54,180 nucleotides of DNA from Candidatus Colwelliibacteriota bacterium (GTDB lineage Bacteria; Patescibacteriota; Minisyncoccia; UBA6257; Colwellbacteraceae): the NCBI GenBank assembly GCA_028718505.1, contig JAQULQ010000002.1, positions 1-54,180 of the forward strand, in the 5' to 3' direction. The notes below the pieces were generated by a model. It searched no databases. It was not told the origin of the DNA and saw only the letters and a list, made by a program, of their open reading frames with translations. The position numbers and the translations under genes were made by a program. The number at the start of each line of letters is the position of its first letter. The first letter of the stretch is position 1. This document shows, piece after piece, positions 30,101 through 38,697 of the stretch.

Positions 30101-30994
30101 ATTCGTAGAATACCACAAAAGCTTTCCAGCAGGCTGAGGGGGGTTGTCCTGCCGGTTTTTATCGTTTTAGGAGTTGTTACAGCCGATCTGGCGTTTTTTA
30201 GGTTGGCCAACCAGGCACCCCTGCCTGATCCTGAGTTTATCGAGGATGACTTGGTTGGCAACGATCAAGACGGAGCTTTTCTAGGATCAGCTGGGCCGAC
30301 AAGCGAGATTAGCCACGATAATGTCTATGCGGACTTCGGGGGGTTTGTGTTGGTTGAAAAGAATTCCTTACTAGGCGGAGAAAATCCTTTGGCTGAGGCC
30401 GTACAGGACGAAAGCGAATTGTTGACATATAAAGTTAAGGACGGAGACACCCTTTCTAATATCGCCGCCAATTTTGGTATTTCAGTAAAAGATATCCTCT
30501 CCGCCAATGATAAGGGGAGCAGTCTTATCAAGCCCGGTGAAGAGTTGGTTATCCTGCCCGTCTCCAAGTCTGGTTCCGGTTCTGTGGTCTCGGATGATGC
30601 CGAGATAGTCGCAGATCCAGACGAAGATTTCTTTATAAGACCAGTTAGCGGAGGGTGGAATTGGGGAGAGATTCACGATAGTCAGTATATGCCCGCGATT
30701 GACATCTCAACTGCTTGCGGAGCTCCGGTCTACGCCGCGGCTGCAGGCAAGGTTATAAAGGTAGGGTCACCGAGTTATTACAACCAAGGTTATGGGGGTT
30801 ATCTCATCATTAGTCATTCAAACGGAACGAGAACTCTCTACGCCCACAACTCAGAGAACCTAGTGGAGATTGGCGACAGCGTTGAACAAGGAGAACAGAT
30901 CGCCAGGATCGGCAACACGGGCATGACATACGGAAGCACCGGCTGCCACATTCACTTTGGAGCATCCGGAGTCTCTAACCCCTTCGCTAGATAG
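30101..30994 (+). CDS. Membrane-anchored LysM plus M23 peptidase, apparent ATT start
   Basis: The frame encodes a basic stretch, one membrane helix (about 17-38), a LysM domain (YKVKDGDTLSNIAANFGIS) and an M23 peptidase-like domain. The latter includes YMPAIDISTACGAPVYAAAA, LYAHNSENLVEIGD and TGCHIHFGASG, giving the HxH and related zinc-site pattern. It would cut or remodel peptidoglycan crosslinks outside the membrane. The first conventional start, TTG 30203, would delete the membrane helix. Upstream the frame is open to a stop at 30086, with only ATT 30101, ATA 30110 or CTG 30134 available. ATT 30101 lies just after a promoter, so I place the start there. Confidence 0.7.
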   Translation: MRRIPQKLSSRLRGVVLPVFIVLGVVTADLAFFRLANQAPLPDPEFIEDDLVGNDQDGAFLGSAGPTSEISHDNVYADFGGFVLVEKNSLLGGENPLAEAVQDESELLTYKVKDGDTLSNIAANFGISVKDILSANDKGSSLIKPGEELVILPVSKSGSGSVVSDDAEIVADPDEDFFIRPVSGGWNWGEIHDSQYMPAIDISTACGAPVYAAAAGKVIKVGSPSYYNQGYGGYLIISHSNGTRTLYAHNSENLVEIGDSVEQGEQIARIGNTGMTYGSTGCHIHFGASGVSNPFAR

Positions 30995-30995
30995 A

Positions 30996-32528
30996 TCAGG
31001 CCTCCCTTATTCTCAATTGAAAAGCTTCTGCTAAATGAGCGGAGGTCAGATTTTGTTCGGCCTCAAGATCGGCGATGGTACGGGCAACCTTAAGGATCCT
31101 ATAATAACTGCGCGTGGACAGCAGAGATTTATCAAAAATATTCTGGAGGAATTGTCTGCCAGCCGCATCCGGCCGGATAATCTGTTCACATTGTTTGGAT
31201 GACATTTCTGAATTCGTTTTGATATCCCACCCCAGCTCTTGAAAGCGCTCTTTCTGAGTGCGTCTGGCTGCTCGCACATTTTTTTGGGGATGTGTTTGGT
31301 TCTCTTCCGTGATGGGTGATTCATTCAATTCGTTGAGCTTGATGCGCGGCACATTTATCTGGATATCTATCCTGTCGAGCAAAGGACCTGACACCCTTTT
31401 TTGATAGCGGTAGACTTCGTTGGCTGTACAGCGGCACTCTTTTTCGTTGTCGCCCCAAAATCCGCAGGGACAGGGATTCATGGCCGCGATCAAAATAAAT
31501 TTTGCCGGGAAAGTTAAGTTTTTGCTGATCCTTGAGACGACAACCTCACCCGACTCCATCGGCTGACGCAAAGCTTCTAGCAAATCCCGACGGAACTCAG
31601 GGAGTTCATCCAGAAAAAGAATGCCTCGATGAGCAAGGCTGATCTCACCCGCCTTCGGATTTGTACCGCCCCCCATAATAGCGACCGGTGAAGCTGTTTG
31701 GTGGGGGGACCGAAAGGGACGCTCGCTGGCGAATGAACCCTTCAGCAGTCCAACAGAGCTCCACACTCGGGAGACTTCCATAGCTTCATCCAAATCCAGG
31801 GGTGGGAGAATAGAGATCATCGAATTGGCGAGCATGGTTTTACCCGAACCTGGCGGTCCGCTCATTAAAATATTGTGTCCGCCGGCCGCCGCTACCGTAA
31901 GGGCCCTCTTGGCGAACCTTTGGCCCCGCACATCATTAATGTCGACCGAAGCCCTCTGCGCGGGCATAAATTCAGTGGCTGGATAGGATGAGATAGGACA
32001 CCGCCCCTCGAGATGGTTAATCAGGTCCGATAAGGTTTCAACGGGGACTATATTAACGTCTGTTATGAAGCTTGCTTCTCGGGCGTTCTCGGTGGGTAGA
32101 AAAAGCTCCTTAATACACAGCTCTTTGGCCAGAATAGCCGTATTTAGCCCGCCGGGAATTTTTCTGACCCTTCCGTCTAAAGCCAGCTCGCCAAAGAACA
32201 TTTTGTTTTGGGGCTCCAGCAAGCCGACCTGTTTAGTGGCTGCTAAATAGCCGATCGCGATCGCCAAGTCATACTGAGTACCGGCCTTCTTAAGATCGGC
32301 GGGCGCCAAGTTCACGGTTATTTTCCGGTTTTCCCTGGAAGGAGACTTAAAGCCGGTATTTTTAATAGCCGAACCGACTCGCTCTTTCGCCTCCGAAAGA
32401 GCTTTATCTGCTAGGCCGACTATATTAAAAGCATGCAGACCGATGTTCAGATCGACCTCAACCTCTACGAGTTTCGCCTCTATCCCCTCCAGCTCAGCCG
32501 AGTAGACTTTAGCTAGGGCGCGCGTCAT
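30996..32528 (-). CDS. comM: ComM-family Mg-chelatase-like AAA+ helicase
   Basis: A 510-residue protein: an N-terminal Lon-like domain with VEVDLNIGLHAFNIVGLAD, an AAA+ domain with Walker A LMSGPPGSGKTMLA, GEISLAHRGILFLDELPEF as Walker B, AMNPCPCGFWGD as the cysteine-bearing insertion with CRC, and a C-terminal helical region. ComM promotes branch migration of incoming strands during natural transformation. With pilB nearby, this suggests DNA-uptake capacity. It is eight bases downstream of the DksA-like gene. Confidence 0.94.
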   Translation of the reverse strand: MTRALAKVYSAELEGIEAKLVEVEVDLNIGLHAFNIVGLADKALSEAKERVGSAIKNTGFKSPSRENRKITVNLAPADLKKAGTQYDLAIAIGYLAATKQVGLLEPQNKMFFGELALDGRVRKIPGGLNTAILAKELCIKELFLPTENAREASFITDVNIVPVETLSDLINHLEGRCPISSYPATEFMPAQRASVDINDVRGQRFAKRALTVAAAGGHNILMSGPPGSGKTMLANSMISILPPLDLDEAMEVSRVWSSVGLLKGSFASERPFRSPHQTASPVAIMGGGTNPKAGEISLAHRGILFLDELPEFRRDLLEALRQPMESGEVVVSRISKNLTFPAKFILIAAMNPCPCGFWGDNEKECRCTANEVYRYQKRVSGPLLDRIDIQINVPRIKLNELNESPITEENQTHPQKNVRAARRTQKERFQELGWDIKTNSEMSSKQCEQIIRPDAAGRQFLQNIFDKSLLSTRSYYRILKVARTIADLEAEQNLTSAHLAEAFQLRIREA

Positions 32529-32536
32529 TTAACTCC

Positions 32537-32866
32537 CTAAACGGCTTTGCAGTCCTTACAAAGGCTTGATTCGGGCATGGCTTCCAAAAGCTCATCAGAT
32601 ATTTCGGTGCGGCATTGGGTACAATGGCCATATGTGCCATCGTCGATCCTTTTGATGGCAGCCTCAATATCGAGTAGGCGCTCTTCTAGAACCTGGACAG
32701 TAGCCAGCGTATTAGATGCCTCTTCCGTTTCATCAGCCTCCTCGTTGTCCAGTCCAGGTGTGTCGCCGAATTCATCATTCTTAAGCGTAGCCAGCTCTTT
32801 TTTAATGCGGTCCCGATCTTGTTTCAAAAGCCGAGCGAGTTCCTTCAGTTTTTCTTGGCGGATCAT
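32537..32866 (-). CDS. DksA/TraR-family zinc-finger regulator
   Basis: A 109-residue protein: an N-terminal coiled coil with acidic residues near its middle (LDNEEADETEE), then a C-terminal C4 zinc finger, GHCTQCRTEISDELLEAMPE followed by SLCKDC. DksA-like proteins enter the RNA polymerase secondary channel and alter promoter opening, often with ppGpp. The canonical coiled-coil tip DxxDxA is not obvious, so activity may differ. A TAGAAT box ends seven bases before the ATG, another probable leaderless mRNA. It is divergent from ruvA and upstream of comM. Confidence 0.88.
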   Translation of the reverse strand: MIRQEKLKELARLLKQDRDRIKKELATLKNDEFGDTPGLDNEEADETEEASNTLATVQVLEERLLDIEAAIKRIDDGTYGHCTQCRTEISDELLEAMPESSLCKDCKAV

Positions 32867-32894
32867 TAATGGAATTCTACTAAAAACTTGGTCA

Positions 32895-32923
32895 TTGAGA
32901 AAGCCCGGACCCCCACATATAAT
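32895..32923 (+). promoter_or_regulatory. ruvA promoter
   Basis: TTGAGA (32895-32900), 17-base spacer, perfect TATAAT (32918-32923). The start of transcription is predicted near 32930, three bases before ATG 32933, which rules out the longer frame beginning at 32888. Confidence 0.75.
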
Positions 32924-32932
32924 GGGGTCAGG

Positions 32933-33505
32933 ATGATATATGGTTTAACGGGAGAGCTTAAGCAGGCGGGCCTCAATTATGTTGTGCTGAATGTGGGCGG
33001 GGTTGAGTATCGGATCTCGATTCCCATTAATCAGGAAAAACAGCTAAAAGTTGGAGAAAAAATCCACATATTTACACATTTGAACGTTCGGGAAGGCGGA
33101 GCCGACCTCTATGGGTTTTTAAGCGAGGAGATTTTAGAATTGTTCGAACTTTTGATCTCGGTGTCGGGCGTTGGGCCAAAATCAGCTATGGCTATTCTTT
33201 CGGTGGCGCCAGTCCAGAATATTAAGGCATCTATCGCCGGCGGGGAGCCGGACTTGCTGCGGCGCTCATCGGGTGTGGGTAGAAAGACAGCCGAGCGCAT
33301 TATAGTTGAGCTAAGGGACAAGGTGGGACCGATGGGCAGCGGTGATACAGCCAAATGGGCTGAGTCAGACCAGGATGTATATGAGGCGCTTGTGAGTCTG
33401 GGTTATCAAAGGCGCAAGATCGAAGACGCTCTGCGTGAGATAAATCCAGACGTGACCGACGTGAGAGACCGACTCAAGGAAGCTCTAAAGAAAATCAAGG
33501 GTTAA
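32933..33505 (+). CDS. ruvA: Holliday junction DNA helicase subunit RuvA
   Basis: A 190-residue protein with the OB-fold start MIYGLTGELKQAGLNYVVLN, HLNVREGGADLYGF, two helix-hairpin-helix motifs (SVSGVGPKSAMAIL and RSSGVGRKTAERIIVELRDK), and the flexible C-terminal domain (DVYEALVSLGYQRRKIEDAL) that contacts RuvB. RuvA tetramers hold the four-way junction. A frame starting at 32888 is ruled out by the promoter position. The Mur ligase gene follows after four bases. Confidence 0.96.
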   Translation: MIYGLTGELKQAGLNYVVLNVGGVEYRISIPINQEKQLKVGEKIHIFTHLNVREGGADLYGFLSEEILELFELLISVSGVGPKSAMAILSVAPVQNIKASIAGGEPDLLRRSSGVGRKTAERIIVELRDKVGPMGSGDTAKWAESDQDVYEALVSLGYQRRKIEDALREINPDVTDVRDRLKEALKKIKG

Positions 33506-33509
33506 TTTT

Positions 33510-34766
33510 ATGGTTTTGTCTTGGACAGCCTTGAATGTGATTTTGGAGGGGATGAAAAAGTTCCCGCCATTCAGGGCCCTTTATAAACTGCCCTGGGTGC
33601 CGTCCGCCTATCACTACTGCCTAGCCTTCGTAGGCGCTCTTATCTATCGGTTTCCCTCAAAAAAACTTAAGGTCATCGGCATAACGGGTACAAAAGGTAA
33701 AACGACCACCCTGGAATTTCTTAACGCTGGGCTGGAAATGGCCGGTAGTAAAACCGCCCTTCTCTCATCGGTCAGAATAAAGATAGATAAAGATTCTAAA
33801 CCCAATTTGCTGGGCAATACTCAGCCGGGCAGGTTCTTCGCCCAATATTTTATGCGGGAAGCGGTAAAAAAGGGATGCGAATTCGCTCTTTTAGAAATCG
33901 GCTCCGAGGGGGTAGTGTGCCATCGGCACCGATTCATAGACTTTGATGCAGCCGCCTTCGTTAATATCCATCCTGAGCACATTGAATCACATGGCAGCTT
34001 TGAAAAATACCGTGAAGCTAAGCTGAAGTTCTTTCGGTATGTCAGGCGGTCTCCCAAAAAGCACAAAAAGTTCTTTGTGAACCAGGATGATAAAAATGCA
34101 GACCTCTTTATCCAGGCGGCTGGCCGAGAGGAGGTTGTTCTGACCGTGAAGACAGAAGTTCCGCTTAGGATGTCTGGGGAATTCAATCGGGAAAATGCAG
34201 GCCTAGCTGAAGCTGTCCTGCGCAGCTTTGGGGTGGCTGACGGAATAATTACAAGAGCGCTCAAAGAGTTCAATGGTGTTCCCGGACGGATGGAATATGT
34301 TCAGAAAGAACCATTTGCGGTAGTGGTTGATTATGCGCACACGCCCGACTCCCTCGAGGCTGTCTATAAAAGTCTTCAGCTCCAGTCAGGAAAATTGGTC
34401 TGTGTTTTGGGTTCTGCCGGAGGGGGACGGGATAAATGGAAGCGCCCCAAGATGGGAAATATCGCCGCTCAATATTGCGCGACAGTCATTCTGACCGACG
34501 AAGATACGTTCGATGAGGATCCGGCCCAAATTCTGGAAGAGATAGAGATGGGCATACCGGCTGAACAAGGGCAAAAACTGGAGATTATTCTTGATAGAAG
34601 GCAGGCTATTCAAAGAGCTGTTGCACTAGCCGAGGGCGGAGACACAGTCATTATTACGGGTAAGGGCAGTGAACCGTATTTAAGGGTGGCGGGTGGCCGA
34701 AAAATTCCGTGGTCTGACGTCGGTGTTGCAAAAGAGATCTTAGGGTATACTAGTCCCAAGTTATGA
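33510..34766 (+). CDS. MurE-like Mur ligase lacking the N-terminal UDP-binding domain
   Basis: A 418-residue ATP-dependent amino-acid ligase with the P-loop GITGTKGKTTT near residue 60, FALLEIGSEG, the central-domain FVNIHPEHIESHGSFEKYREAKLKF, VVVDYAHTPDSLEA and TGKGSEPYL. These last two are C-terminal-domain motifs of MurE. Canonical MurE begins with about 90 residues that bind the UDP substrate; here a short partly hydrophobic segment replaces it. The DNPR/DDPR motif that reads the third stem-peptide amino acid is also replaced, by the region TDEDTFDEDP. It probably acts in cell-wall precursor synthesis, but substrate and amino acid are open. It overlaps the next gene by four bases. Confidence 0.83.
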   Translation: MVLSWTALNVILEGMKKFPPFRALYKLPWVPSAYHYCLAFVGALIYRFPSKKLKVIGITGTKGKTTTLEFLNAGLEMAGSKTALLSSVRIKIDKDSKPNLLGNTQPGRFFAQYFMREAVKKGCEFALLEIGSEGVVCHRHRFIDFDAAAFVNIHPEHIESHGSFEKYREAKLKFFRYVRRSPKKHKKFFVNQDDKNADLFIQAAGREEVVLTVKTEVPLRMSGEFNRENAGLAEAVLRSFGVADGIITRALKEFNGVPGRMEYVQKEPFAVVVDYAHTPDSLEAVYKSLQLQSGKLVCVLGSAGGGRDKWKRPKMGNIAAQYCATVILTDEDTFDEDPAQILEEIEMGIPAEQGQKLEIILDRRQAIQRAVALAEGGDTVIITGKGSEPYLRVAGGRKIPWSDVGVAKEILGYTSPKL

Positions 34767-36118
34767 GACTATCTTTTCACGGCGGAGTCAGATCTGTGAC
34801 GGGCTCTAACTATCTTATTGAAAGCGGCGATACGCGCGCTCTAGTCGATTGTGGATTACATCAAGGGAGTTATGTCTGCGAAGTCGATAATTACGATAAG
34901 TTCCCGTATGACCCTGCATCTATAGATGTGCTTTTTGTGACCCACGCTCATATTGATCATGTCGGGAGGATACCCAAATTCTATAGAGAAGGGTTTAGGG
35001 GCAAAATATTTTCTACACCCCCCACCAAGGAATTTGCCGAGGAGCTTTTACTCGACTCTATGGATTTGCTGAAAAGGGAGGCAAAGCGATGTCAAAAAAA
35101 GCCGATCTATGAAGCCGCAGACGTGGAAGGTGCTATGGGCTTGTGGAAAACCGAAGGCTATCACAGGCGAATAGTGGTCAAGGACATGACGGCTGAATTT
35201 TATGACGCGGGGCACATTCTCGGCTCCAGTTCAGTTATGCTCGAAGCCGAAGGTAAAAAGATTATATTCTCCGGAGATTTAGGTAATTCACCGGCTTCTC
35301 TTATCAAGGGATTTGAAGAGGTCAAAGGAGCTGACTACGCCGTTATGGAATCGACCTACGGCAACAGATTACACCAGGATGTATTAGAGCGCAGAAGTTT
35401 ATTGGAAGATGTTATTGAAGACACCCTTAAAAAGGGGGGAGCCCTGGTCATCCCGGCATTTGCTATGGAGAGAGCACAAGAGCTGCTCTCTGAGCTGAAC
35501 GAGTTGGTGGAAAACGGACGTATTCCTAGGGTGCCGGTTTTTTTAGACAGCCCATTGGCCATCAAGCTCACGGCTATTTACAAAAAATACGAGAGGGACA
35601 GCCAGTATTTTAATCAAGAGTCCCTCCGCTCTGTCCGCGGGGGTGATGCCGTCTTCCAGTTCCCGGGACTCCAGATGGTTCTTAAAACAAAAGATTCAAG
35701 ACACATTAAAGATGTACCCAATCCCAAGATCATTATCGCCGGCAGCGGTATGTCTCAAGGCGGCAGGATTGTTTATCACGAGAAAGCATATCTTCCTGAT
35801 GAGAGAAGCACTATTCTCTTCGTTGGATACCAGGCTCAAAATTCTCTGGGCAGGAGAATTTTGGACGGGGAAAAGAGTGTTGAAATTATGGACGAGTTAG
35901 TACCGGTACGGGCAAGCGTCAGAAGCATCGACGGTTATTCAGCACATGCCGACCAGAATCTTCTTTTGAAATGGTTAAAGTCTATGAAATATGGGCTGAA
36001 GGCACTTTATCTAGTGCACGGAGAGGAGGATCAGACAACTCCTTTAGCTCAGAAGATCGGGGATTTTATGGCCATTAACACTGTGATACCCGAGGTTGGA
36101 GAAACGGTTGTACTATAG
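34763..36118 (+). CDS. Beta-CASP metallo-beta-lactamase RNase (CPSF/YSH1-like)
   Basis: A 451-residue metallo-hydrolase. FVTHAHIDHVGRIPKF is the HxHxDH zinc motif, YDAGHILGSSSV and IIFSGDLGNS are motifs 3 and 4, VIPAFAMERAQEL belongs to the beta-CASP part, and SIDGYSAHADQNLLLKWL is the terminal His motif. This clade processes RNA as an endo- or exonuclease and is distinct from the RNase J at 52175. The start overlaps the Mur ligase stop (ATGA), although a TATACT box lies just upstream too, so it may have both coupled and independent expression. Confidence 0.9.
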   Translation: MRLSFHGGVRSVTGSNYLIESGDTRALVDCGLHQGSYVCEVDNYDKFPYDPASIDVLFVTHAHIDHVGRIPKFYREGFRGKIFSTPPTKEFAEELLLDSMDLLKREAKRCQKKPIYEAADVEGAMGLWKTEGYHRRIVVKDMTAEFYDAGHILGSSSVMLEAEGKKIIFSGDLGNSPASLIKGFEEVKGADYAVMESTYGNRLHQDVLERRSLLEDVIEDTLKKGGALVIPAFAMERAQELLSELNELVENGRIPRVPVFLDSPLAIKLTAIYKKYERDSQYFNQESLRSVRGGDAVFQFPGLQMVLKTKDSRHIKDVPNPKIIIAGSGMSQGGRIVYHEKAYLPDERSTILFVGYQAQNSLGRRILDGEKSVEIMDELVPVRASVRSIDGYSAHADQNLLLKWLKSMKYGLKALYLVHGEEDQTTPLAQKIGDFMAINTVIPEVGETVVL

Positions 36119-36120
36119 AC

Positions 36121-36126
36121 TATAAT
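36121..36126 (+). promoter_or_regulatory. -10 box for the LOG-family gene
   Basis: A perfect TATAAT ending six bases before ATG 36133, so the mRNA should start at the initiation codon. A TTGGAG sequence at 36096-36101 is a possible but widely spaced -35 element. Confidence 0.55.
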
Positions 36127-36132
36127 TGAAGT

Positions 36133-36729
36133 ATGAGCGAGAATAGGACACTTAATATCCAGATGTGCGTTTCCGGAGCAGCCGAAACGGATTTCTGCAA
36201 CGAAGCGGCTTTGCGGGCGGCCGAAGCTATCGGCCAGGCCATCGCCAAGAACGGCTGTACCATGCTGGATGGTGCCACTACAGGATTCCCATACTGGGCG
36301 GCTAAGGGCGCTAAGCAGGCCGGCGGGCAGGTGGTTGGATTTTCTCCGGCGATCAGTGAGAAAGAGCACATCAATTGGTATCATCTGCCCCTGGACTACC
36401 ACGATGTAATTATCTATACCGGTTTCGGGTATGCGGGGCGCAATCTAATATTGACTCGGGCAGCCGACGCGGTCGTAGTGGGTTGTGGCAGGATCGGCAC
36501 CATCAATGAATTTACCCACGCCTTTGAGGACAAAAAACCGATTGGTGTTCTGACGGGTGAGTGGGAAACGGACGAAGTGGTAAAATTTGTTCTCGAACAC
36601 TCTCATCGCGCTGAAGAGATGCAGGGGAAAATAGTCTTTGAAGAAGACCCGGAAGTGCTAGTCAAAAAGTTGGTAGACATTATTAGGCAGGAGAAGCTAA
36701 CGGGCGGGCCTGCCACGGATGTTAAATAA
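36133..36729 (+). CDS. LOG/SLOG-family nucleotide-binding protein
   Basis: A 198-residue Rossmann-type protein: ALRAAEAIGQAIAKNGCTML, DGATTGFPYWAAKGAKQAGG, FGYAGRNLILTRAADAVVV and GCGRIGTINEFTHAFEDKKP. The GxxGT-x-x-E pattern in the last of these is the LOG (Lonely Guy) phosphate-binding motif. The family includes cytokinin-type riboside monophosphate phosphoribohydrolases and nucleotide sensors; activity here is not established. It has a perfect TATAAT six bases before its ATG. Two genes follow on the same strand. Confidence 0.8.
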   Translation: MSENRTLNIQMCVSGAAETDFCNEAALRAAEAIGQAIAKNGCTMLDGATTGFPYWAAKGAKQAGGQVVGFSPAISEKEHINWYHLPLDYHDVIIYTGFGYAGRNLILTRAADAVVVGCGRIGTINEFTHAFEDKKPIGVLTGEWETDEVVKFVLEHSHRAEEMQGKIVFEEDPEVLVKKLVDIIRQEKLTGGPATDVK

Positions 36730-36758
36730 AGGTCGAAGATGTATTTATTACTGTGAAA

Positions 36759-37010
36759 ATGGATGTAAAAAAACCCATAGGCGAAGTAGTCCACTTTTTT
36801 AACAACATTAATGTTGCGGTTATAAAGTTTAACCGAAAAGTAGCGGCCGGTACGGAAGTTCATTTTTCGGGCGCGACCACCGACTTCAAACAAAAACTGG
36901 ACTCAATGCAGTTGGACCATAAGGAAATTAAGGAAGTAGCAAAGGGTAAAGAGGTGGGGGTCAAGGTAAAGGATAGGGTAAGAGCCGGAGACGAAGTATA
37001 CGAGATCTAA
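36759..37010 (+). CDS. EF-Tu domain-2-like beta-barrel miniprotein
   Basis: An 83-residue protein starting at ATG 36759 (GTG 36753 is the alternative). The segment KKPIGEVVHFFNNINVAVIK, then GTEVHFSGATTDFKQKLDSM and EVGVKVKDRVRAGDEVYEI, follows the second-domain barrel of translation elongation factors and is annotated elsewhere as translation elongation factor-like. No GTPase domain is present. Such small barrels are common in archaea and Patescibacteria; the role is unknown. It is seven bases before the antiporter gene. Confidence 0.75.
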   Translation: MDVKKPIGEVVHFFNNINVAVIKFNRKVAAGTEVHFSGATTDFKQKLDSMQLDHKEIKEVAKGKEVGVKVKDRVRAGDEVYEI

Positions 37011-37017
37011 AATCTAG

Positions 37018-38697
37018 ATGCCCCTTTTCTCAGAGATAGCCCTTGCTTTGGTTTTGGCTGTCGTTTTCGGCTTTATCGCCCACGCCTTCAGACAGCCTCC
37101 TATTATCGGTTTTATCCTGGCAGGCGTGACGGTCGGTTTGTTAGCCAATCCTGGGTCAGCAGCCGTTGGAATAATGGATGGATTGGCTCCCATCGGTCTC
37201 GCCCTATTGCTTTTTCTGGTTGGTCTGGAGATGAATATGGCGGACTTGCGCCACGTTGGCTGGCCTTCTTTAGTGGTTGGGCTTGGGCAGACGGTTTTGA
37301 TATTTATCGTTGGGTATTTTCTAGTGACCGCCCTTGGCTTCGGCGGTATTACCGCTGTTTATATTGCCATTGCTCTGGCTTTCTCTTCGACCATTATCGT
37401 AGTCAAACTTCTTTCAGAAAAAAAGGAGCTCAATAGTCTCTATGGCAGGATCGTGGTCGGTTCTCTACTGGTCGAAGACTTCGTAGCCATCCTGACCATT
37501 GTTATCCTGGCGGGTTTGCGGAGCGATGGGGCGCCCCTTCTCTCATTTATAGAGACCCTTTTTAAAGGAGGAGTACTCGTCGGGCTGATCCTATTCACCT
37601 CTCGTTTTTTTCCTCGGCTATTGGACAGAATCGGGCGTTCTCCCGAAATGCTTTATCTTTTTAGTATTGCTTGGGTGCTGGGTGTGGCTACCTTAACGGA
37701 ACTAGTCGGTCTCTCAGTAGAAATCGGCGGATTTTTAGCCGGACTGGCGTTGGCCAACTCTTCTGAGCACTTCCAAATAGGTGCCCGCATGAGACCAGTG
37801 CGGGATTTCTTCCTGATTCTTTTCTTTGTGAGTCTGGGCGCGGGCATGTTGGTAGAAGGAGCAACCGTGCCTCTGGGCCCGGCCTTAATCCTATCTTTGT
37901 TCGTTCTGATTGGAAACCCCCTGATAGTTATGATTTTAATGGGGCTGTTAGGCTACCGATCCCGGACGTCTTTTTTAACCGGCCTGACAGCCGCACAGAT
38001 ATCCGAATTTAGTTTGGTGATAGCTGCCTTAGGCCTGCGTCTTGGGCACCTTGATCCAGACAGTACCGCTCTCGTTACCCTTGTGGGCATTGTTACGATA
38101 TTTTTATCGTCCTATCTCATTATTTATGGCAATCAGATATACCGTCTGCTAAAGCCCGTTCTTAGAATCTTTGAATTCAGACGCAAACTAGTGGAAGATA
38201 CTCCGATTGCCGGTGAATATCAGAACCACATTGTGCTGATCGGAGTGCACAGAACGGGCTACAGTATCTTGCAGACATTGATTAAAGCAGGTGCGGAGTT
38301 CGTGGCAGTAGACTTCGATCCGGTTCTAGTCAAATCCTTGCGAGGCAAAAAAGTTCCGGTAATCTACGGCGATATCGCCGACGAGGAGATACAAGAGGTT
38401 ATCGGTTTGCGTAAAGCTAAGGCGGTCATTTCGACAGTGCCCGACAATCAGGACAATCAGATAGTGCTGAACACCGTTAAGAACATTAATAAAAAAGCCA
38501 AGATTATTTTGACCGCCAACGAGAAAGAGGATGCCACTCGTTTTTATCGGGACGGGGCCAGCTATGTTATCCAGCCGCATTTTGTCGGCGGTTGGGAATT
38601 AGCTCAGGCCCTCGGGAATAAGAGTGATTTCAGCGGTTTGATTAAGCTTCAAGAGAGAGACGCGAGGGTTCTGGATCTGCGTAGCTTAGGAAAATAG
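37018..38697 (+). CDS. CPA2-type (KefB-like) cation:proton antiporter with TrkA-N domain
   Basis: A 559-residue transporter. The first 390 residues contain about 12 membrane helices with family motifs such as FRQPPIIGFILAGV, LFLVGLEMNM and ALAFSSTIIVVKLLSEK. Residues 400-520 form a Rossmann domain beginning HIVLIGVHRTGYSILQ (a variant GxGxxG with His-Arg), which in relatives binds NAD(H) and gates the channel. It probably exchanges potassium or sodium for protons. The 3' end overlaps convergent uracil glycosylase by 12 bases. Confidence 0.92.
   Translation: MPLFSEIALALVLAVVFGFIAHAFRQPPIIGFILAGVTVGLLANPGSAAVGIMDGLAPIGLALLLFLVGLEMNMADLRHVGWPSLVVGLGQTVLIFIVGYFLVTALGFGGITAVYIAIALAFSSTIIVVKLLSEKKELNSLYGRIVVGSLLVEDFVAILTIVILAGLRSDGAPLLSFIETLFKGGVLVGLILFTSRFFPRLLDRIGRSPEMLYLFSIAWVLGVATLTELVGLSVEIGGFLAGLALANSSEHFQIGARMRPVRDFFLILFFVSLGAGMLVEGATVPLGPALILSLFVLIGNPLIVMILMGLLGYRSRTSFLTGLTAAQISEFSLVIAALGLRLGHLDPDSTALVTLVGIVTIFLSSYLIIYGNQIYRLLKPVLRIFEFRRKLVEDTPIAGEYQNHIVLIGVHRTGYSILQTLIKAGAEFVAVDFDPVLVKSLRGKKVPVIYGDIADEEIQEVIGLRKAKAVISTVPDNQDNQIVLNTVKNINKKAKIILTANEKEDATRFYRDGASYVIQPHFVGGWELAQALGNKSDFSGLIKLQERDARVLDLRSLGK

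Noticed and set aside
32888-32932. Longer RuvA N-terminus from 32888
   Set aside because: The extra 15 residues would be translated from promoter DNA (TATAAT at 32918), and RuvA proteins begin MIxxLxGxL.
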